Counted from the stretch's first letter, positions 47,546 to 59,558 are shown. The stretch is DNA of 64,000 nucleotides from Bicyclus anynana (GCF_947172395.1 NC_069102.1:6912442-6976441), one strand, 5' to 3'. Program-made: numbers and translations. The notes: a model not told the origin generated them from the letters alone.

Positions 47546-47718
47546 TAAAGAATATTTGCCATATCTTTTATAATATGACCAATATTCTCATTACCCTCCA
47601 ACTAGTCGGGAAAGACTGTGCTAGGAGTGGGTACGACAATTGATCAACGGGGCGGGGATCGAACCACAACCCCTCGGTGATGAGTTCGACAGCTCTTACC
47701 GTTGAGCTATTGAGGCTT
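47546..47718 (-). repeat. SINE family E
   Basis: 'ctccaactagtcgggaaaga', B-box 'gggatcgaacc' in the complement, and 'gagctattgaggctt' at the head. Confidence 0.7.
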
Positions 47719-47845
47719 TAATTTAAAATGTTCGATTGTGTTTCAGTATCATGTGAATAGCTAGGTACCTATAAGCACTTGTAAATACATCAGTTTTAAA
47801 ATCACAGACAGCCACATCAATCTTATTTATATGTACCTACCTACT

Positions 47846-47892
47846 GAAGATCGGACTTCAGAGACAATGACTGTCTCTGAAGTCCGATCTTC
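47846..47892. repeat. Perfect 21-bp hairpin
   Basis: 'gaagatcggacttcagagac' + a and its exact complement, separated by the loop atgac. Confidence 0.92.
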
Positions 47893-47939
47893 ATCTCATC
47901 TTCATGAAATTGATGAAGTATCGTAATAAATTGATGAAT

Positions 47940-49690
47940 ACTCGTAAGCATCTGTTGTTGCCTGTTTATTCTAGACTTTACACTATAGTTTCTTACTATG
48001 TAAAACTGATACGTAATGATCGTCTATCACATACCTAATTACCTATTACGAGTATTATAGCTTTATATTAAAATAGCTTACTGTATATTCATATGTAAGA
48101 ATTTTCTAGCAATAGTTACAACTTTACTTGACAGAGATGTAGTTTTCCACGCGCTTCCTGTATCTATATGTATAGGGTAATTAAATCTGTACTTCCATAT
48201 TAAATATAATATATATACACGTATTCGTATATCATTATCATCCCATATTCGGCTCGCTGTTGAGCACGAGTCTTCTCTCAGAATGAGAGTGGTTAACTGT
48301 TTAGGCTAATATTCCACCACACGAGCTCAAATTCGAACCTGTAAAATCTGTAAATACATAATTATTGGGAATGAGAAAATCTTTTACATTTATGCCAAAA
48401 TCTCTCGTACATTTAAAAAAAAACGGTATTTACAGAGGTAGAAGGTCTCCTCTCGGAGGAGGCCATAGAGAATTTTTTGGTCCAAAGGCCTCTTTCGGAC
48501 GTTAAATAAGGGACCCTGTTTATTTTCTCCTAAAGTAAGGAAGGATTGCAGATCCCACACGGACAAACTCGATATTTTTTCGATATTTTTTCCGACACTG
48601 CTCGAGTGCCCATATCCCTATTAAGCCGTACAGACTACATTAGTATTTTAGTCGAGTACGAACAATTTTTGGGCGGTAAATCTAAAACTATTGATTTTAC
48701 AGAAAAAAATACTACAATATAAATTATGGAAAATTTTGTCTAGTTAAATTCGTATTTGCATGTTTATATCGTTAAATTGCTCGGTAAGGAGGTCTCGACA
48801 AAAACTGGTTATATACGCCATTTAGAGGCGCCGCGAACGGCAAAAATCTATTCTATTTTCAAAACTCCCTGAAAACATTCCAGGCAACCAAAATGTAGGT
48901 AGCCCTAACTGTCTGGAGTATTGATCGTGCGTGCTTGGGATTACCGGAATAGTTACGCAGTTTGGGGGCCCCAAACGCGCATAATTCGTATTTAGAAATA
49001 TATTTACCATTGTATTTACCTTGTAAAACTCCTGCATGTTCACTCCGTTATCAATATACATAACCTTGCTATTACTTTTACTAATAAGTATTTTTCTATC
49101 ACATAAGTACTAAAGTCGACGCAATTTGGGAAGACGATCCTAAAAACCTGTCTCATAGATTAAGCCTGTCTATTTCTCTGTTTATCCGCATACCCAAATA
49201 ATTGATTATACCTAATGTATCAACGTATATCTATCTGTACTATTTTACTACTTACCTAATTAATAACAGTGAAAATTAAGCCGTCAATGACGCAAGAGCC
49301 TTCTATCATTATTAAACCTGCGTGATAATCAATTTTAAATCTCAAATTGATCTTGATATTTTGACTATAAATTATACACCTACCGAGGATTATTTATTAA
49401 GATATGCATAGGAAATGGATGGAAATTTATCGATTTAACCTAAATTCTTTTAGAGATTTGTGTTATCAATCAATGATAAATTGTAAGATAAACAAGGATT
49501 AGGTTTTCTTTGATATTGTTCGTGCATACCGCTCCCGGATCTTCTGCAATGATAATATTGATAACAAAACCACAGTGGGACAAAAGAAATGATTTTTTGG
49601 TACAATCGATCATAATAATCACTTTGCAACACGTGTCTAAGACTTTGAACTGTGAATTTCGAGAAACTTCGTCTCAATCGTGCGTAATAG
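47940..49690. other. No gene; SINE piece at 48237-48330
   Basis: AT-rich spacer with a degraded family-B SINE fragment (minus) at 48237-48330 ('cccatattcggctcgctgtt'). The other open frames are short and show no domain. Confidence 0.45.
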
Positions 49691-49698
49691 TGGTTGTT

Positions 49699-49873
49699 TT
49701 AACACGTTCTTTGCGGCACTGATTTTTCAGTACTTTACCAATACAATACGAGGTTTTTTGACCTCGTAATAAAACTTTTTGTGGTGTGATACGAGGTTAA
49801 TTGACCTCGTACCGTGCAATACGAGGTTTTTGACCTCGCACTAAAACTTTGTGGTGTGCATCGAACGTGTTAA
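49699..49873. mobile_element. piggyBac-type MITE with three internal hairpins
   Basis: TTAA at both borders (49699-49702, 49870-49873), followed by 'cacgttc' and its complement 'gaacgtg'. Inside, three short hairpins of the form 'acgaggt...acctcgt' are repeated. Confidence 0.75.
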
Positions 49874-50140
49874 GCTATAAACGTGGTGTTTTTGCGTACT
49901 TATTCATTTAGTTTGCTCATGTGCCTAAAAATCTAAAATAGTTTAGAAGAGAAATAAGAGCGCAATGCTACTAACTTGCATAATTACTCACTTCTCTTCC
50001 TTTTGCGGCATTTTGTTGATGGAACTGCATTCTTTCGCGGTTATTATATTTTGCGGTTAGAGACCATGAACTTGTACGAGCACTTACTACCTACTAACAT
50101 ATGTTTTCTGTGCTACTACTACTTTCGAAATAAGTATATT

Positions 50141-50455
50141 TCTTTTTTATTCTTTACAAGTTAGCCCTTGACTACAATCTCACCTGATGGTAAGTGATGA
50201 TGCAATCTAAGATGGAAGCGGGCTAACTTGTTAGGAGGAGGATGAAAATCCACACTCCTTTCGGTTTCTACGCGACATCGTACCGGAACGCTAAATCGCT
50301 TGGCGGTACGTCTTTGGTAACGGCCGCTTAGCTACGGCCGAAGCCTCCCACCAGCCAGACCTGGAGCAATTAAGAAGACCTCAACTGGCCCAGCCGGGGA
50401 TCGACCTCCGTCTGCCACAATCCACCGCGCATACCACTGCGCCACGGAGGCCGTC
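50141..50455 (-). repeat. SINE family A, full length
   Basis: 'ttctttacaagttagccctt' to 'cactgcgccacggaggccgt', intact head and body. Confidence 0.92.
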
Positions 50456-50464
50456 AAAAAAACA

Positions 50465-50592
50465 ATTTGGCTCACTGCTGAGATCGAGTCTCCTCTCAGA
50501 ATGAGAGGGGTTAGACCTTAGTCCATCCTGGCCCAATGCGTTGACAGACTTCACACACTCAGAGAATTAATAAAATTCTCTACTTGTGTTTC
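50465..50592 (-). repeat. SINE family B fragment
   Basis: 'ggctcactgctgagatcgag' to 'aaaattctctacttgtgttt', directly beside a family-A SINE. Confidence 0.82.
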
Positions 50593-51110
50593 CTGTCGCG
50601 GATGGTATTAAAGTATAGCAATACTGTAACAAAATAATAGTTGGTACAATGTTAATTGTCTTTGATCCTCTATGTCTATTGTTAAGTATCATGTATGTTG
50701 GCACAATTGATTTCCGTAATTAAAGTGATATACGCAGTGAAAGAACGTTTTATTCTAAAAGATGGAACCTCGTGCCGGCCGTGAAGTCAAAAAATATTCT
50801 TTTCGATAATGTTCGTCGAACGTCTATTTTCCGATATTTCACCAACACAAATCAATTCATTGTTGCACCATTGCATAGAAATCGATCTTTATTATCGTCA
50901 AGACGAATTCAACGACGCCATATTGCAACATACTAATCACGATGCATCGATGAGCACGTCGCAGATTATAATTATTGTTATCATATAGTGATAGATAGCT
51001 GGACGTGTTTTGGTGAGAAGGTTAAAGGCCTAAGTCAGACCTCCGAGGTCGCCTATTCATCTTAGTTACTGCCAAAGAGAAAATAATATACTTAGGTAGC
51101 TAATATGTTA
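50593..51110. other. No gene recognised
   Basis: AT-rich spacer. Nothing identifiable. Confidence 0.45.
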
Positions 51111-51115
51111 CCATT

Positions 51116-51385
51116 GCTGCTAGGCATCGCAGAGACCTACACCGCTACGTCATCAATATTCCTCGGACGCGTACTAAACGGTTTAGTTCCTCGTTTCTTA
51201 TACGAACTGCAAAGATGTGGAATGCTCTTCCAGCTTCCGTTTTCCCCACCTCCTACAACATGGGTACCTTCAAGTCAAGAGTGAATAGGCATCTTCTAGG
51301 CAAGCGCGTTCCACCATAGGCTGCATCACTGCTTACCATCAGGCGTGATTTAAGCGCTTGCTTATACAAAATAAAAAATAAAAAA
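51116..51385 (+). mobile_element. LINE C-terminal fragment and 3' end
   Basis: One frame encodes about 65 residues including RDLHRYVINIPRTRT, KMWNALPASVFP and NMGTFKSRVNRHLLGK, the typical C-terminus of jockey/CR1-like reverse-transcriptase ORFs. It is followed by an A-rich 'aaaataaaaaataaaaaa' tail. 5'-truncated. Confidence 0.75.
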
Positions 51386-51544
51386 TTGCACCAACGACTA
51401 GAAAGACAGTTGACCACACTGAACTACTCGTAGACTACCTACTATGTACTTAGTTTGTTGACAATCGTCCATTTTTACATTTTTTTTTTTTGAGTAGGTA
51501 TATTTATTAGTAGGTATATTTATTTTTTTGAGTAGGTATTTAGA

Positions 51545-51692
51545 GTAGGTTTCCTCACGATGTTTTTTCTTCAATGTTTGAGACACGTGATATTTAATTT
51601 CTTAAAATGCACATGCCCCGGACTGAATTGGAACCTACGTCCTCCGGAATCGGAGGCAGAGTTCATATCCACTGCGCTATCACGGCTAATAT
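51545..51692 (-). repeat. SINE family B, 5' half
   Basis: 'tcctcacgatgttttttctt' to 'actgcgctatcacggct'. Confidence 0.85.
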
Positions 51693-51921
51693 TACTCTTA
51701 ATTTACAGCATTATTGTATGTAAAGCATTATAGCGCCATCTAGAGAGGAAATCTAGCAATATTTGGTCAGTTACTGAATAATACGTCGCTTTTTCAAGCG
51801 TGTTATTAATGTTTACACTTGTTACTGTAACAAATCAATTGATCAGAAACTTTATCAATCTTACAACAGATGGCAGCATCTACATGTTTATATTCGAGTA
51901 TAGTACTAGTTTAATTAAGAG

Positions 51922-52232
51922 CGTGATAGCCGAGTGAATAAGACCTCTGCCTCCGATTCCGGAGAGTGTTGGTTCGAATCCGGTCCGGGGCATGCACCTC
52001 CAACTTTTCAGTTGTGTGCATTTTAAGAAATTAAATATCGTGTGTCTCAAACAGTGAAGGAAAAACATCGTGAAGAAACCTGCATTCCAGAGAATTTTCT
52101 TAATTCTCTGCGTGTGTGAAGTCTGCCAATCCGCATTGGGCCAGCGAGGTGGACTATTGGCCTAACCCCTCTCATTCTGAGAGGAGACTCGAGCTCAGCA
52201 GTGAGCGAGATATGGGTTGATAACGACGACTT
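51922..52232 (+). repeat. SINE family B, full length
   Basis: 'agcgtgatagccgagtgaat', B-box 'ggttcgaatcc', ending 'gatatgggttgataacg'. Confidence 0.92.
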
Positions 52233-52299
52233 GCTTAATAATTGTTATCAACCACATTTTACACATCATCAATACTCAGTATCATAATCATCATCATCC

Positions 52300-52475
52300 T
52301 CATCATTATCATATCAGCCGATGGACATCCACTGCTGGACATAGGCCTCGCTCTCACAACAAACACAACGGTCTCAAGCGCGAGCATCCAACGGCTCCGT
52401 GCAACCTGTTTGATGTCCTCAGTTCACATGGTGCGGGGTCGCCATTAAAGCACATTAGGACCCCAAATACTCAAT
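52300..52475 (-). repeat. LINE 3' fragment
   Basis: 'cagccgatggacatccactg', 'caacctgtttgatgtcctca', as the LINE at 15818-16225. Confidence 0.7.
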
Positions 52476-52499
52476 ATATATAAATTAAATTCAAGTGTC

Positions 52500-52720
52500 T
52501 GTCTGTGATTTCAAAATAACTATGTTTTCTCAAATGCTTATAGTTATAATTACACGACACTAAAACTTTGTAACGGCTGGACCGATTTAAATGTAACTTT
52601 CACTGGAAGATCGAGGAGGTTATTAGCAACATAGGCTAGTTTTTATCACGGAAAAATACAATTTAAAAAAATGAAAATTGTAAAAATCTGAATTTCTCTC
52701 GGAAGAAGTTACGGGCCTCC
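52500..52720 (-). repeat. Retroposon-like remnant
   Basis: 'acggctggaccgatttaaat' and 'aacataggctagtttttatc' resemble internal parts of the retroposon-tail families. Confidence 0.4.
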
Positions 52721-52842
52721 GCTATGGTAACGATTGAATCTTAAACAAATGTTTTATGAAATGAATATGATATTGATGCTTGATAGGTAATAATGATAAC
52801 TTTCGGTCAAATAAAATAATAGCAAATTACAAATAACTATAA

Positions 52843-54491
52843 TCACGAAGGCGGTTTTACATCGGTAGCTTGATACAATGAGTTTATAGCAATATCAGAT
52901 GATACGAATGCCATCGATTTAGCGAGAGTAGCTAAAGACAACGTGTCCATGACAACTCTATTAGCGACATGATTCAATTTAGCTCCTTTTGACTGCGCAG
53001 TGTATTTTAGTGCAAGTTTAATGACACGTTCACATGCTAGTGATTTAGATGTTGCACTTTTTGCCTCTTTCCCAGCTTGCTGTGCTGCTGTCTTTGCTAA
53101 ATTCATCATTAAATCTTGATGATTTGCCATGCCATTCTTCGCATATTTCACCGACATCTGAACCTCTATAGATGCTGTTAGCGCTCGTCTCATCGCGACA
53201 ACGCTAGCAGCAGCCAAATAAGCAACATCTCCCGCATAAAGAATAGCTTTCTTAGCTTTCAGTTCCAAACGTTCTAACTTTTGTTTAATCTTTTTTTCGT
53301 TGACACTTTCATCTTCAATATCTGGTTGTTCTATTTCCATTTCTGCTACAATGTCTGGATTAAGAGCATACAAGTTTTCTTTTGGATCGATCCAATCATC
53401 TACAAGACCAGGGACATTCGTCTCTTGAGTGTCCAAGGCATGCGCATCTGTTATTACGTCATGCGTTCCATTTAATTTATTATTTATAACAATAGCCTCA
53501 CCTTCAGTAATATTTCTTAATTTGTTTTCAATATCTAAAGCAGTTTGGTTAAGAAATCCTCGTAGATTTACCGGATCTTCACTTTTCTTGTTTGCCAAAA
53601 CTTGCACAGCTATTTTCTCATTTCTGGAAATAACCGAATATGGACTTAGTTTTTCAGGTACTCTACGTTTGGGAGATACGGTAGAGTCAATAATTTGTGA
53701 TTTATTTAAAATAGCTCTATATACTAATGGCATTACGCCATTCACTGTCGTCTGAGTAGTTTGTTCATAAACTTTAACGGGAACAGATCTTTTCTTACGA
53801 AGTGATAAATCAACTGATTGTTTTTTCGATAAAGCTGTGGCGTAAGTTATATCTTTTAATGCAGATACTATTGAAACCTCCGCAGCTATTTGCGCTAAGC
53901 CGAAAACTAATCTATGCAATTCAGGTTCTGTAGACGCTCGAGTTATTGTAATAATGTGTCCCGACAATGTTCTTGAAATGTAATCCAAAATTCTCCGTGT
54001 TTCTATTGCTGTCATTCCTTTTGTTTTTCCCGGGGCATCAAGCGCTTCTCTCGTTATTCTTGTTATTTTGTCTTGTATTTCTAGTTTCGTTAATATTGCA
54101 GAAACTAAATCCTTTGATATTTGATAGAGATTGGCTTCCATTTCAGGATTCTGAGTTACATTTTTAGTCGCCTTTAAAATTGAATTATCCAGATGTTTTA
54201 GTGCCTTGTGGGGTGAATTCAATAAGAATTTTTCGTTAACTAGTTTCGAATTTACTTGATTTGTGAAGTCATGGACGGGTGAGATACCTGCTTTTGTTTG
54301 AATTATCTGAAAGAAAGTTTAAAATTGAATTTTGTTTTATGTTTTAGACACTGAAGTAGGTGTTCCTAGTCTTATATGTATAAAGATTTATGCGCTTAAA
54401 GAACGTTTGTCATAAATAAGGAATGATATTTATTTATTCAACTCACAAAGATTGAGAGAAAAGCAGTGGCAATACCAGCTTCACAAATCAT
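52843..54491 (-). CDS. Secreted Ala-rich protein of unknown family, 502 aa
   Basis: Two coding exons, 54447-54491 (start ATG) and 52843-54306, in continuous frame (phase 0, GTGAGT donor, 'tttctttcag' acceptor). A further acceptor at 54524 implies an upstream 5' UTR exon. Predicted signal peptide: MICEAGIATAFLSIFIIQTKA. Five N-glycosylation sequons (near 64, 216, 268, 280, 294) fit secretion. Two multibasic sites, RKKR (185-188) and KRR (228-230), suggest proteolytic processing. The N-terminal part (60-170) is helical. An acidic linker (315-355) leads to an Ala-rich, Lys-bearing helical region (365-495) with a single Cys near 440. I recognise no domain. It lies 0.8 kb downstream of, and in the same direction as, a peptide-precursor gene (55306-55566). 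Real gene: very likely; function unknown. Confidence 0.82.
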
Positions 54492-54529
54492 TGTCACAAG
54501 AACCACGTCTTTAGTATGAGAAACTGTGA

Positions 54530-54795
54530 AAAATAAATCAAAATGAACATTTTGTGTTTTTTAACAATCTAGTGCGTAATTGCCTTTTATTGCTTTTTAT
54601 TGCCAATTTAGTTAGTTTTAGTTATCACTAACTAATCAACTAGTTGTTTTTGATTGCAAACTCGGCCAACGTTAGTATATTAATATAAAAAAACCATATA
54701 AATTTCTTATTTAATGTTTTGAATTTCTTTTATTAATTGAAATTATCTTACCTTTTTTACCATAATTTTAATTCATTATTACTATTAAAATTAGC
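54530..54795. other. Intron/5' flank of the 502-aa gene
   Basis: AT-rich; presumably intron between an unseen leader exon and the exon at 54447. Confidence 0.4.
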
Positions 54796-54796
54796 A

Positions 54797-55107
54797 GAAG
54801 AACCAAAGTAACTGACAGCTCAACGAGTTGCGAAGCTGAAGTGGCAATGGGCGGGGCACATAGTAGCACATAGTGCACATAGGCACATAGAAGAGCCGAT
54901 GGACGTTGGGGTCCCAAAGTGCTGGAATGGCGACCCCGCACTAGAAAGCGCAGTGTTGGTCGACCCCCCACCAGGTGGACTGACGACATCAAGCGAGTCG
55001 CAGGGATTCGCTGGATGAAGGTGGCTCAGTATCATGATGTTTGGAAGTCCCTACTAAAGGCCTATGTCCTGCAATGTCCATCGGCTGATTTGATGATGAT
55101 GACGATT
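54797..55107 (+). repeat. LINE 3' fragment
   Basis: A frame encodes GRPPTRWTDDIKRVAGIRWM followed by 'YHDVWKSLLKAYVLQ'. It ends in GATGATGATGACGAT, the same element as 15818-16225, opposite strand to the flanking genes. Confidence 0.88.
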
Positions 55108-55305
55108 AAAATTACCTTTTATTAATATCCAACTGAAAATAAGGCAGGCGACGCTTTAGGTTTAGGCACACCTTTATCTATGCCTTATAATTGCCACAAA
55201 AAAAAAAACTTTAAAACCAGTCAAGCCGTTTTGGAGGATGGCTATCTACCACAAAAATCGCATCACAGGATTTATATATTAACAAATAGTGTAAAATATT
55301 ACCAG

Positions 55306-55566
55306 CTATCCAGCAAATGAGTTGTACATAGTAATTCTTCGCTTACTATGTTCAATTTTTCTATAGACATAGAGGGGTCGATATACATAATTATTACTTT
55401 CTGCAGTCGAAATCAATTCACCGACGTCATTTACATTTCCGTCAGAAGGTTCTAGGGGATTTAATTTTTGTTTTTCTTCTTCCATTTCAGGTTTACTTCC
55501 ATTTTGAATTGTAAATGAATATACAGCAAGAATATAGCAGAATATGAAAAATATTATTGATTTCAT
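55306..55566 (-). CDS. Small secreted peptide precursor, RIxx..G C-terminus (member 3), 86 aa
   Basis: Single exon. Signal peptide MKSIIFFIFCYILAVYS (1-17), a Glu/Lys-rich middle (24-56), then a Tyr-rich stretch (60-69) and KRR (75-77) before the final RITMYNSFAG (77-86), which is followed directly by TAG. The C-terminal decamer lines up without gaps with those of the genes at 56156 and 60824 (RI first, aromatic third from last, Gly last). Processing at KRR plus amidation at the terminal Gly would release a short amidated peptide (inference). A TATA box at 55615-55622 sits ~50 bp before the ATG, so I start here rather than at the upstream in-frame Met (55614), which would precede the likely start site. 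The stop is 4 bases before a possible splice donor (ctg|gtaata). Family unknown. Confidence 0.72.
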   Translation of the reverse strand: MKSIIFFIFCYILAVYSFTIQNGSKPEMEEEKQKLNPLEPSDGNVNDVGELISTAESNNYVYRPLYVYRKIEHSKRRITMYNSFAG

Positions 55567-55614
55567 TGTACAGATAACTTTACAGGAAGTGTAACGCGAA
55601 TGGAACTGTACCAA

Positions 55615-55622
55615 TATTTATA
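55615..55622 (-). promoter_or_regulatory. TATA box of the 86-aa precursor gene
   Basis: TATAAATA on the minus strand, about 50 bp upstream of the ATG at 55566. Confidence 0.6.
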
Positions 55623-55731
55623 AAGATTTTCTTTAATTAGAACGTGTGTTCTAATAATTAACATTCGCTGATTAACATTTAACACGAGCTTGGCGTTAAA
55701 GAGCATTTTTATGCATTAAAAAAAACACTAT

Positions 55732-55777
55732 CAGATTACAAAATTTGAAATGATTTTATTTCAAATTTTGTAATCTG
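55732..55777. repeat. Perfect 20-bp hairpin
   Basis: 'cagattacaaaatttgaaat' and its exact complement around a 6-base loop, between two peptide-precursor genes. Confidence 0.92.
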
Positions 55778-56155
55778 TGTATAATTAGAACAAAAAAACC
55801 AAGAAAATTTCAAATTGAAAAAAAAAAGATAAGTAAGGCTAAAATATTCAGGCGCTAAGTTGTTTATATAACAAGTATTTTAATCGTAGAGTCCATTTGG
55901 ACCCATTCCAGTTACGTTGAATAAATCTGTAGGATTAAAAAGAAACAAAAGTACTTAGGCAATAGTAGCAAAGAAAGACTGGCTTGTCTATTTACAATAT
56001 TTAATTACATAATATAATACATAACATAATTTATAAAAATAGGATACAATACTGTTGTTGGTAATAAATTCAAAAGGCGAGAGGAGTCTTACACAAAATT
56101 AAATACACTAAAACTAATACCAATAACCACATAATACAGCCATTACCATGAATAT

Positions 56156-56482
56156 TTAACCGAGATAAGCTGGTAGGACTCTAATGCGACCACGGCCATC
56201 TAAATTGGAAGTCTCTCCAAAGGGTGAAGCATCGAGGTTGTTGGCTGAAGGGAGGAGATCACTCTCTTGCCCGGCTATGTCTCTGCGTTCTCTAGCGGCG
56301 GCCAGTGGTTTAGAAGCAGAAGAAGCTTCTGCCCCAGCATCTGATTTCGCAGCATCTTTGTTTGTAGCTGACGGTGTTTCGCCTGCTTTTATCGGGATAT
56401 GCTGTATCGAGTCTCCTTCTGGAGCGCAAGCGCAGACTGCTAGCAGCGCTAGCGGCGCGACGACGAATATCAGTGAACGCAT
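56156..56482 (-). CDS. Small secreted peptide precursor, RIxxLPxxxG C-terminus (member 2), 108 aa
   Basis: Single exon. Signal peptide MRSLIFVVAPLALLAVCA (about 1-18), an Ala/Ser/Lys-rich propeptide (30-62), basic site ARERR (63-67), an acidic segment DIAGQESDLLPSANNLD, and the terminal RIRVLPAYLG (99-108) directly before TAA. The layout (signal, spacer, dibasic site, ~30-residue acidic stretch with a DLL, then RIxxLP..G) matches the 60824 gene closely, so the two are paralogues. A final Gly after a hydrophobic nonapeptide is the classic amidation context. A TATA box at 56544-56552 places transcription start near 56520, so the ATG at 56482 is the first usable one; an in-frame Met at 56530 lies at or before the start site. 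GC content is higher than the surroundings, as expected for coding sequence. Confidence 0.8.
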   Translation of the reverse strand: MRSLIFVVAPLALLAVCACAPEGDSIQHIPIKAGETPSATNKDAAKSDAGAEASSASKPLAAARERRDIAGQESDLLPSANNLDASPFGETSNLDGRGRIRVLPAYLG

Positions 56483-56543
56483 TTCCCAGCGATCCAATCT
56501 TGATGATACTTGATGATAATCTGCCTCCATATAATCCCTCTTG

Positions 56544-56552
56544 CCTTATAAA
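56544..56552 (-). promoter_or_regulatory. TATA box of the 108-aa precursor gene
   Basis: TTTATAAGG on the minus strand, about 65 bp before the ATG. Confidence 0.6.
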
Positions 56553-56589
56553 CTACCTATTGCTTGCAGAAGTTATTTGAGATTATTGA

Positions 56590-57240
56590 AATGGTACACT
56601 TTGTCTCCGCATTAAGTTAAGCCGTAGTCTAGGAACCGGTATCTGTGGTTTAATATGATTTGTACAAGGTTTACATACTCAATAGTGTCAAATAATCAAA
56701 GTTGGATTCACAGTTTAAGGGACCTCTAAAGGGAAACCTTAACAACTTATACATAGGTTCTCGTCATTTTTATGAAATAAGTAGGCGCTGCATTTTCAAT
56801 ATACGCTACTTTAGGATTGAACAGCAGTGCCTACATAAATAATATTTGTTGATAGTTAATGAACTCTGTGAAAAGGTCAACAAACAGAGTAAACTAAGGG
56901 ACGTTCTTTACCAGAGCAATTTATTGTATTTAACATTTTTCTAGGTTGTAAAATGGCGAGTTCAGTAGACATATTTTATTAATCTTATTTAGTATGCGAG
57001 TCAAATACTGGAAGCTTAATTAGAAATATACTAACCTACTTTTTGGCGTTCATCTAGGTTCAAAAACTATCATAGGTACGTAAGAATATTTTGGGGATGA
57101 TTATATGTATTATGTTGATCTGATGATTAAGTCGGAAAGTAACTATACGAATGCCTAAACTAAAGAAGAAGCTCATCAAGTTTGAGCTTGTCTTAGCTAT
57201 TAAGCCTTAATATACCTTATACCTATATACCTTGTAAAAA
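56590..57240. other. No gene recognised
   Basis: AT-rich spacer upstream of the 108-aa precursor. A possible orphan exon follows at 57244-57364 (see Part 2). Confidence 0.45.
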
Positions 57241-57439
57241 TACTTATGAGAAATACTCTAAAGCTCTTAGTCTATCGAATTGACGCACGTTCTTGAGAAA
57301 TGCTATAAACAAATCGCCCAGCAAGTAATCTCCGCTGCACGAGCCTTGAGTCACGTTGGCAGCGCTAACAAGGCGCTAACCACCCTTAGAATATCGAGCC
57401 GGTAAAAATACTTATAAATAACAATGACAAGGCCTTGTT

Positions 57440-57840
57440 TGTCTACTACACATTACTCGCCTATGTAATATTTTGTAACTTGTAGGTAATACTTAGGTAT
57501 TGCAACATTCAAATTTTTTTTTTTCGGAGTTTACCCCGGCATGAAAATATGGGCAGTAAAATTCGATGAACGAACGACAGCGTTACGTTTTTGTGCACAA
57601 CCTATTCTGCGCTCCTTTCAATTTTCAGGCGTAGGTATAGACGTACATAGTGTATGTATACACCTATTTAGATAGTCGATCTGAAAGAGTAAACTTCATT
57701 CGTGCGTCGGAACTAACACACTTTTTTTATAGTAATAGTACGTACCCGATGATCCAGCGATTAGCATAAGGTGATTTGGGCCATGATGTTATGAGATGGA
57801 CTCCTGGATTGGTCTTGAGATTGGTGGTTTCTTGTTGATT
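57440..57840. other. No gene; possible retroposon remnant
   Basis: 'agtttaccccggcatgaaaa' and 'gggcagtaaaattcgatgaa' resemble the complement of a segment near 41945-41990. No coding frame. Confidence 0.35.
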
Positions 57841-57849
57841 TGAATAACA

Positions 57850-57922
57850 ACTCAACAACCTTACCATCAGGCCAATCGTACCATCAGGAGAAATTGTGGT
57901 CGAGGGCTAACTTGTAAAAAAA
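57850..57922 (+). repeat. SINE family A 3' fragment
   Basis: 'ttaccatcaggccaatcgta' to 'gagggctaacttgtaaaaaa'. Confidence 0.7.
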
Positions 57923-58057
57923 AAGTTAAGTTGAGTGCAGCAGTATGGGGTATCTAAATGCTCTGTCTTTTCCGTAAGTATATTATGCGTAACCATACAA
58001 ATAAAAACCATTCAAGTAAAAAAAACCTGATCTCTAAATGAACTAATGTTAGAGACG

Positions 58058-58347
58058 TGATAATCGGCCCGGGTAAGACCGCTTCAATTCGGAGGGCGTA
58101 GGTACGAATCCGGTCCGAGGCATGCACCTCCAACTTTTCAGTTATGTGCATTTTAATTAATTAAATATCACGTGTCCCAAACGGTGAAAGAAAGTGAGGA
58201 AACCTGCGTATTTGAGAATTTTCTTAATTCTCTACGTGTATTGAGGTCCGCATCCGTATTAGGCCAGCGTGTAGGAGTAAGGCCTAAACCATCTCATTCT
58301 GAGAGGAGGCCCGTGCTCAAGAGTGAGCAGATTATGGGTTGTTAACA
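58058..58347 (+). repeat. SINE family B, degraded
   Basis: 'ggtacgaatccggtccgagg', 'ctccaacttttcagttatgt' and 'ctcattctgagaggaggccc', ending 'gattatgggttgttaac'. Confidence 0.85.
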
Positions 58348-58349
58348 AT

Positions 58350-58725
58350 GAATAAAACGCGGGGCGTCAGCTACAAAAACGGCAGAAGGAACAAATTCTT
58401 GTGTGCCCAAGGCAATGTTCTTGGACGGTCTTCGCTAGTGTTCTGTCGTGTGCTCGTTAATGTTAACATACATGAGAACCTATAATGACATTGAGGTCAG
58501 TATAGGGTCTCATGTGATTCCAATTAACCATTAGTACCTTTTAGACCAGCAATGCTGCTAGATGGCTGAAATAAGTATGGCGTACCTAAAATTTTTATGA
58601 CGACCTCTCTGGCGCAGATGTTATAAGTTCTGTGATTCTCAAAAATTGGTTCTCAACATATTTGCTGGGTTTGCTTAACATCTCAGTCAGTTTATTTTCT
58701 AAATTTGCCAGTTTATTTTTCTAAA
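58350..58725. other. No gene recognised
   Basis: Spacer between two SINE copies. Nothing identifiable. Confidence 0.45.
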
Positions 58726-58727
58726 TC

Positions 58728-58875
58728 AGGTCTGGTCTGCTGGTAGGCTTCGGCCGTGGCTAGTTCCCATTAAGGCAAAGATGTACGGTCAAGTGCTTTA
58801 ACGTTTCGGTACGATGCTACGTAGAGTCCATCTTAGACTTCATCATCATCACCTAACACCATCGCATCGAGAACG
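58728..58875 (+). repeat. SINE family A fragment
   Basis: 'ctgctggtaggcttcggccg', 'acgtttcggtacgatgctac', 'catcttagacttcatcatc'. Both ends missing. Confidence 0.7.
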
Positions 58876-58905
58876 CAGTTTTTGACAATAATATCGTATT
58901 CTGTT

Positions 58906-59558
58906 GTGGCGTTGCATTAATATATAAGTTAAGCTACCTTGTAAAAAAACACGCAACATTCCTTTGTGTTTTTGTACATGAAGTATAGAGTTACAATTAT
59001 TATCTAACTTATATATTAATACAACTCTACAAGCTAACTTGTACAAAACACGCAATTTTCCTTTGTGTTTTTGTACAAGGTAGCTTATAGAGTTACAATT
59101 ATTATTTAACTTAAAAATATTAATGCAACTCTACAAGCTAACTTGTACAAAAACATGCAACATTCCTTTGTGTTTTTGTACAAGGTAGCTTATACATAGA
59201 GTTACAATTATTTTTTAACTTAAATATTAATTCTACTCTATAAGCAAACTTGTACAAAAACATGCAACATTCCTTTGTGTTTTTGTACAAGGTAGCTTAT
59301 ACATAGAGTTACAATTATTTTTTAACTTAAATATTAATTCTACTCTATAAGCAAACTTGTACAAAAACATGCAACATTCCTTTGTGTTTTTGTACAAGGT
59401 AGCTTATACATAGAGTTACAATTATTTTTTAACTTAAATATTAATTCTACTCTATAAGCTAACTTGTACAAAAACATGCAACATTCCTTTGTGTTTTTGT
59501 ACAATGTAGCTTATAGAGTTACAATTATTATTTATCTTAAATAATTATGCAACGCCAC
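58906..59558. mobile_element. Inverted-repeat-bounded array of six palindromic ~107-bp units
   Basis: A perfect 12-bp inverted repeat, gtggcgttgcat / atgcaacgccac, bounds a tandem array. The marker 'cattcctttgtgtttttgta' (or a variant) recurs near 58957, 59057, 59161, 59268, 59375 and 59482; the last four are 107 bp apart. Each unit contains the hairpin 'ttgtacaaaaaca' ... 'tgtttttgtacaa'. Probably a non-autonomous transposon that grew by tandem duplication. Confidence 0.9.
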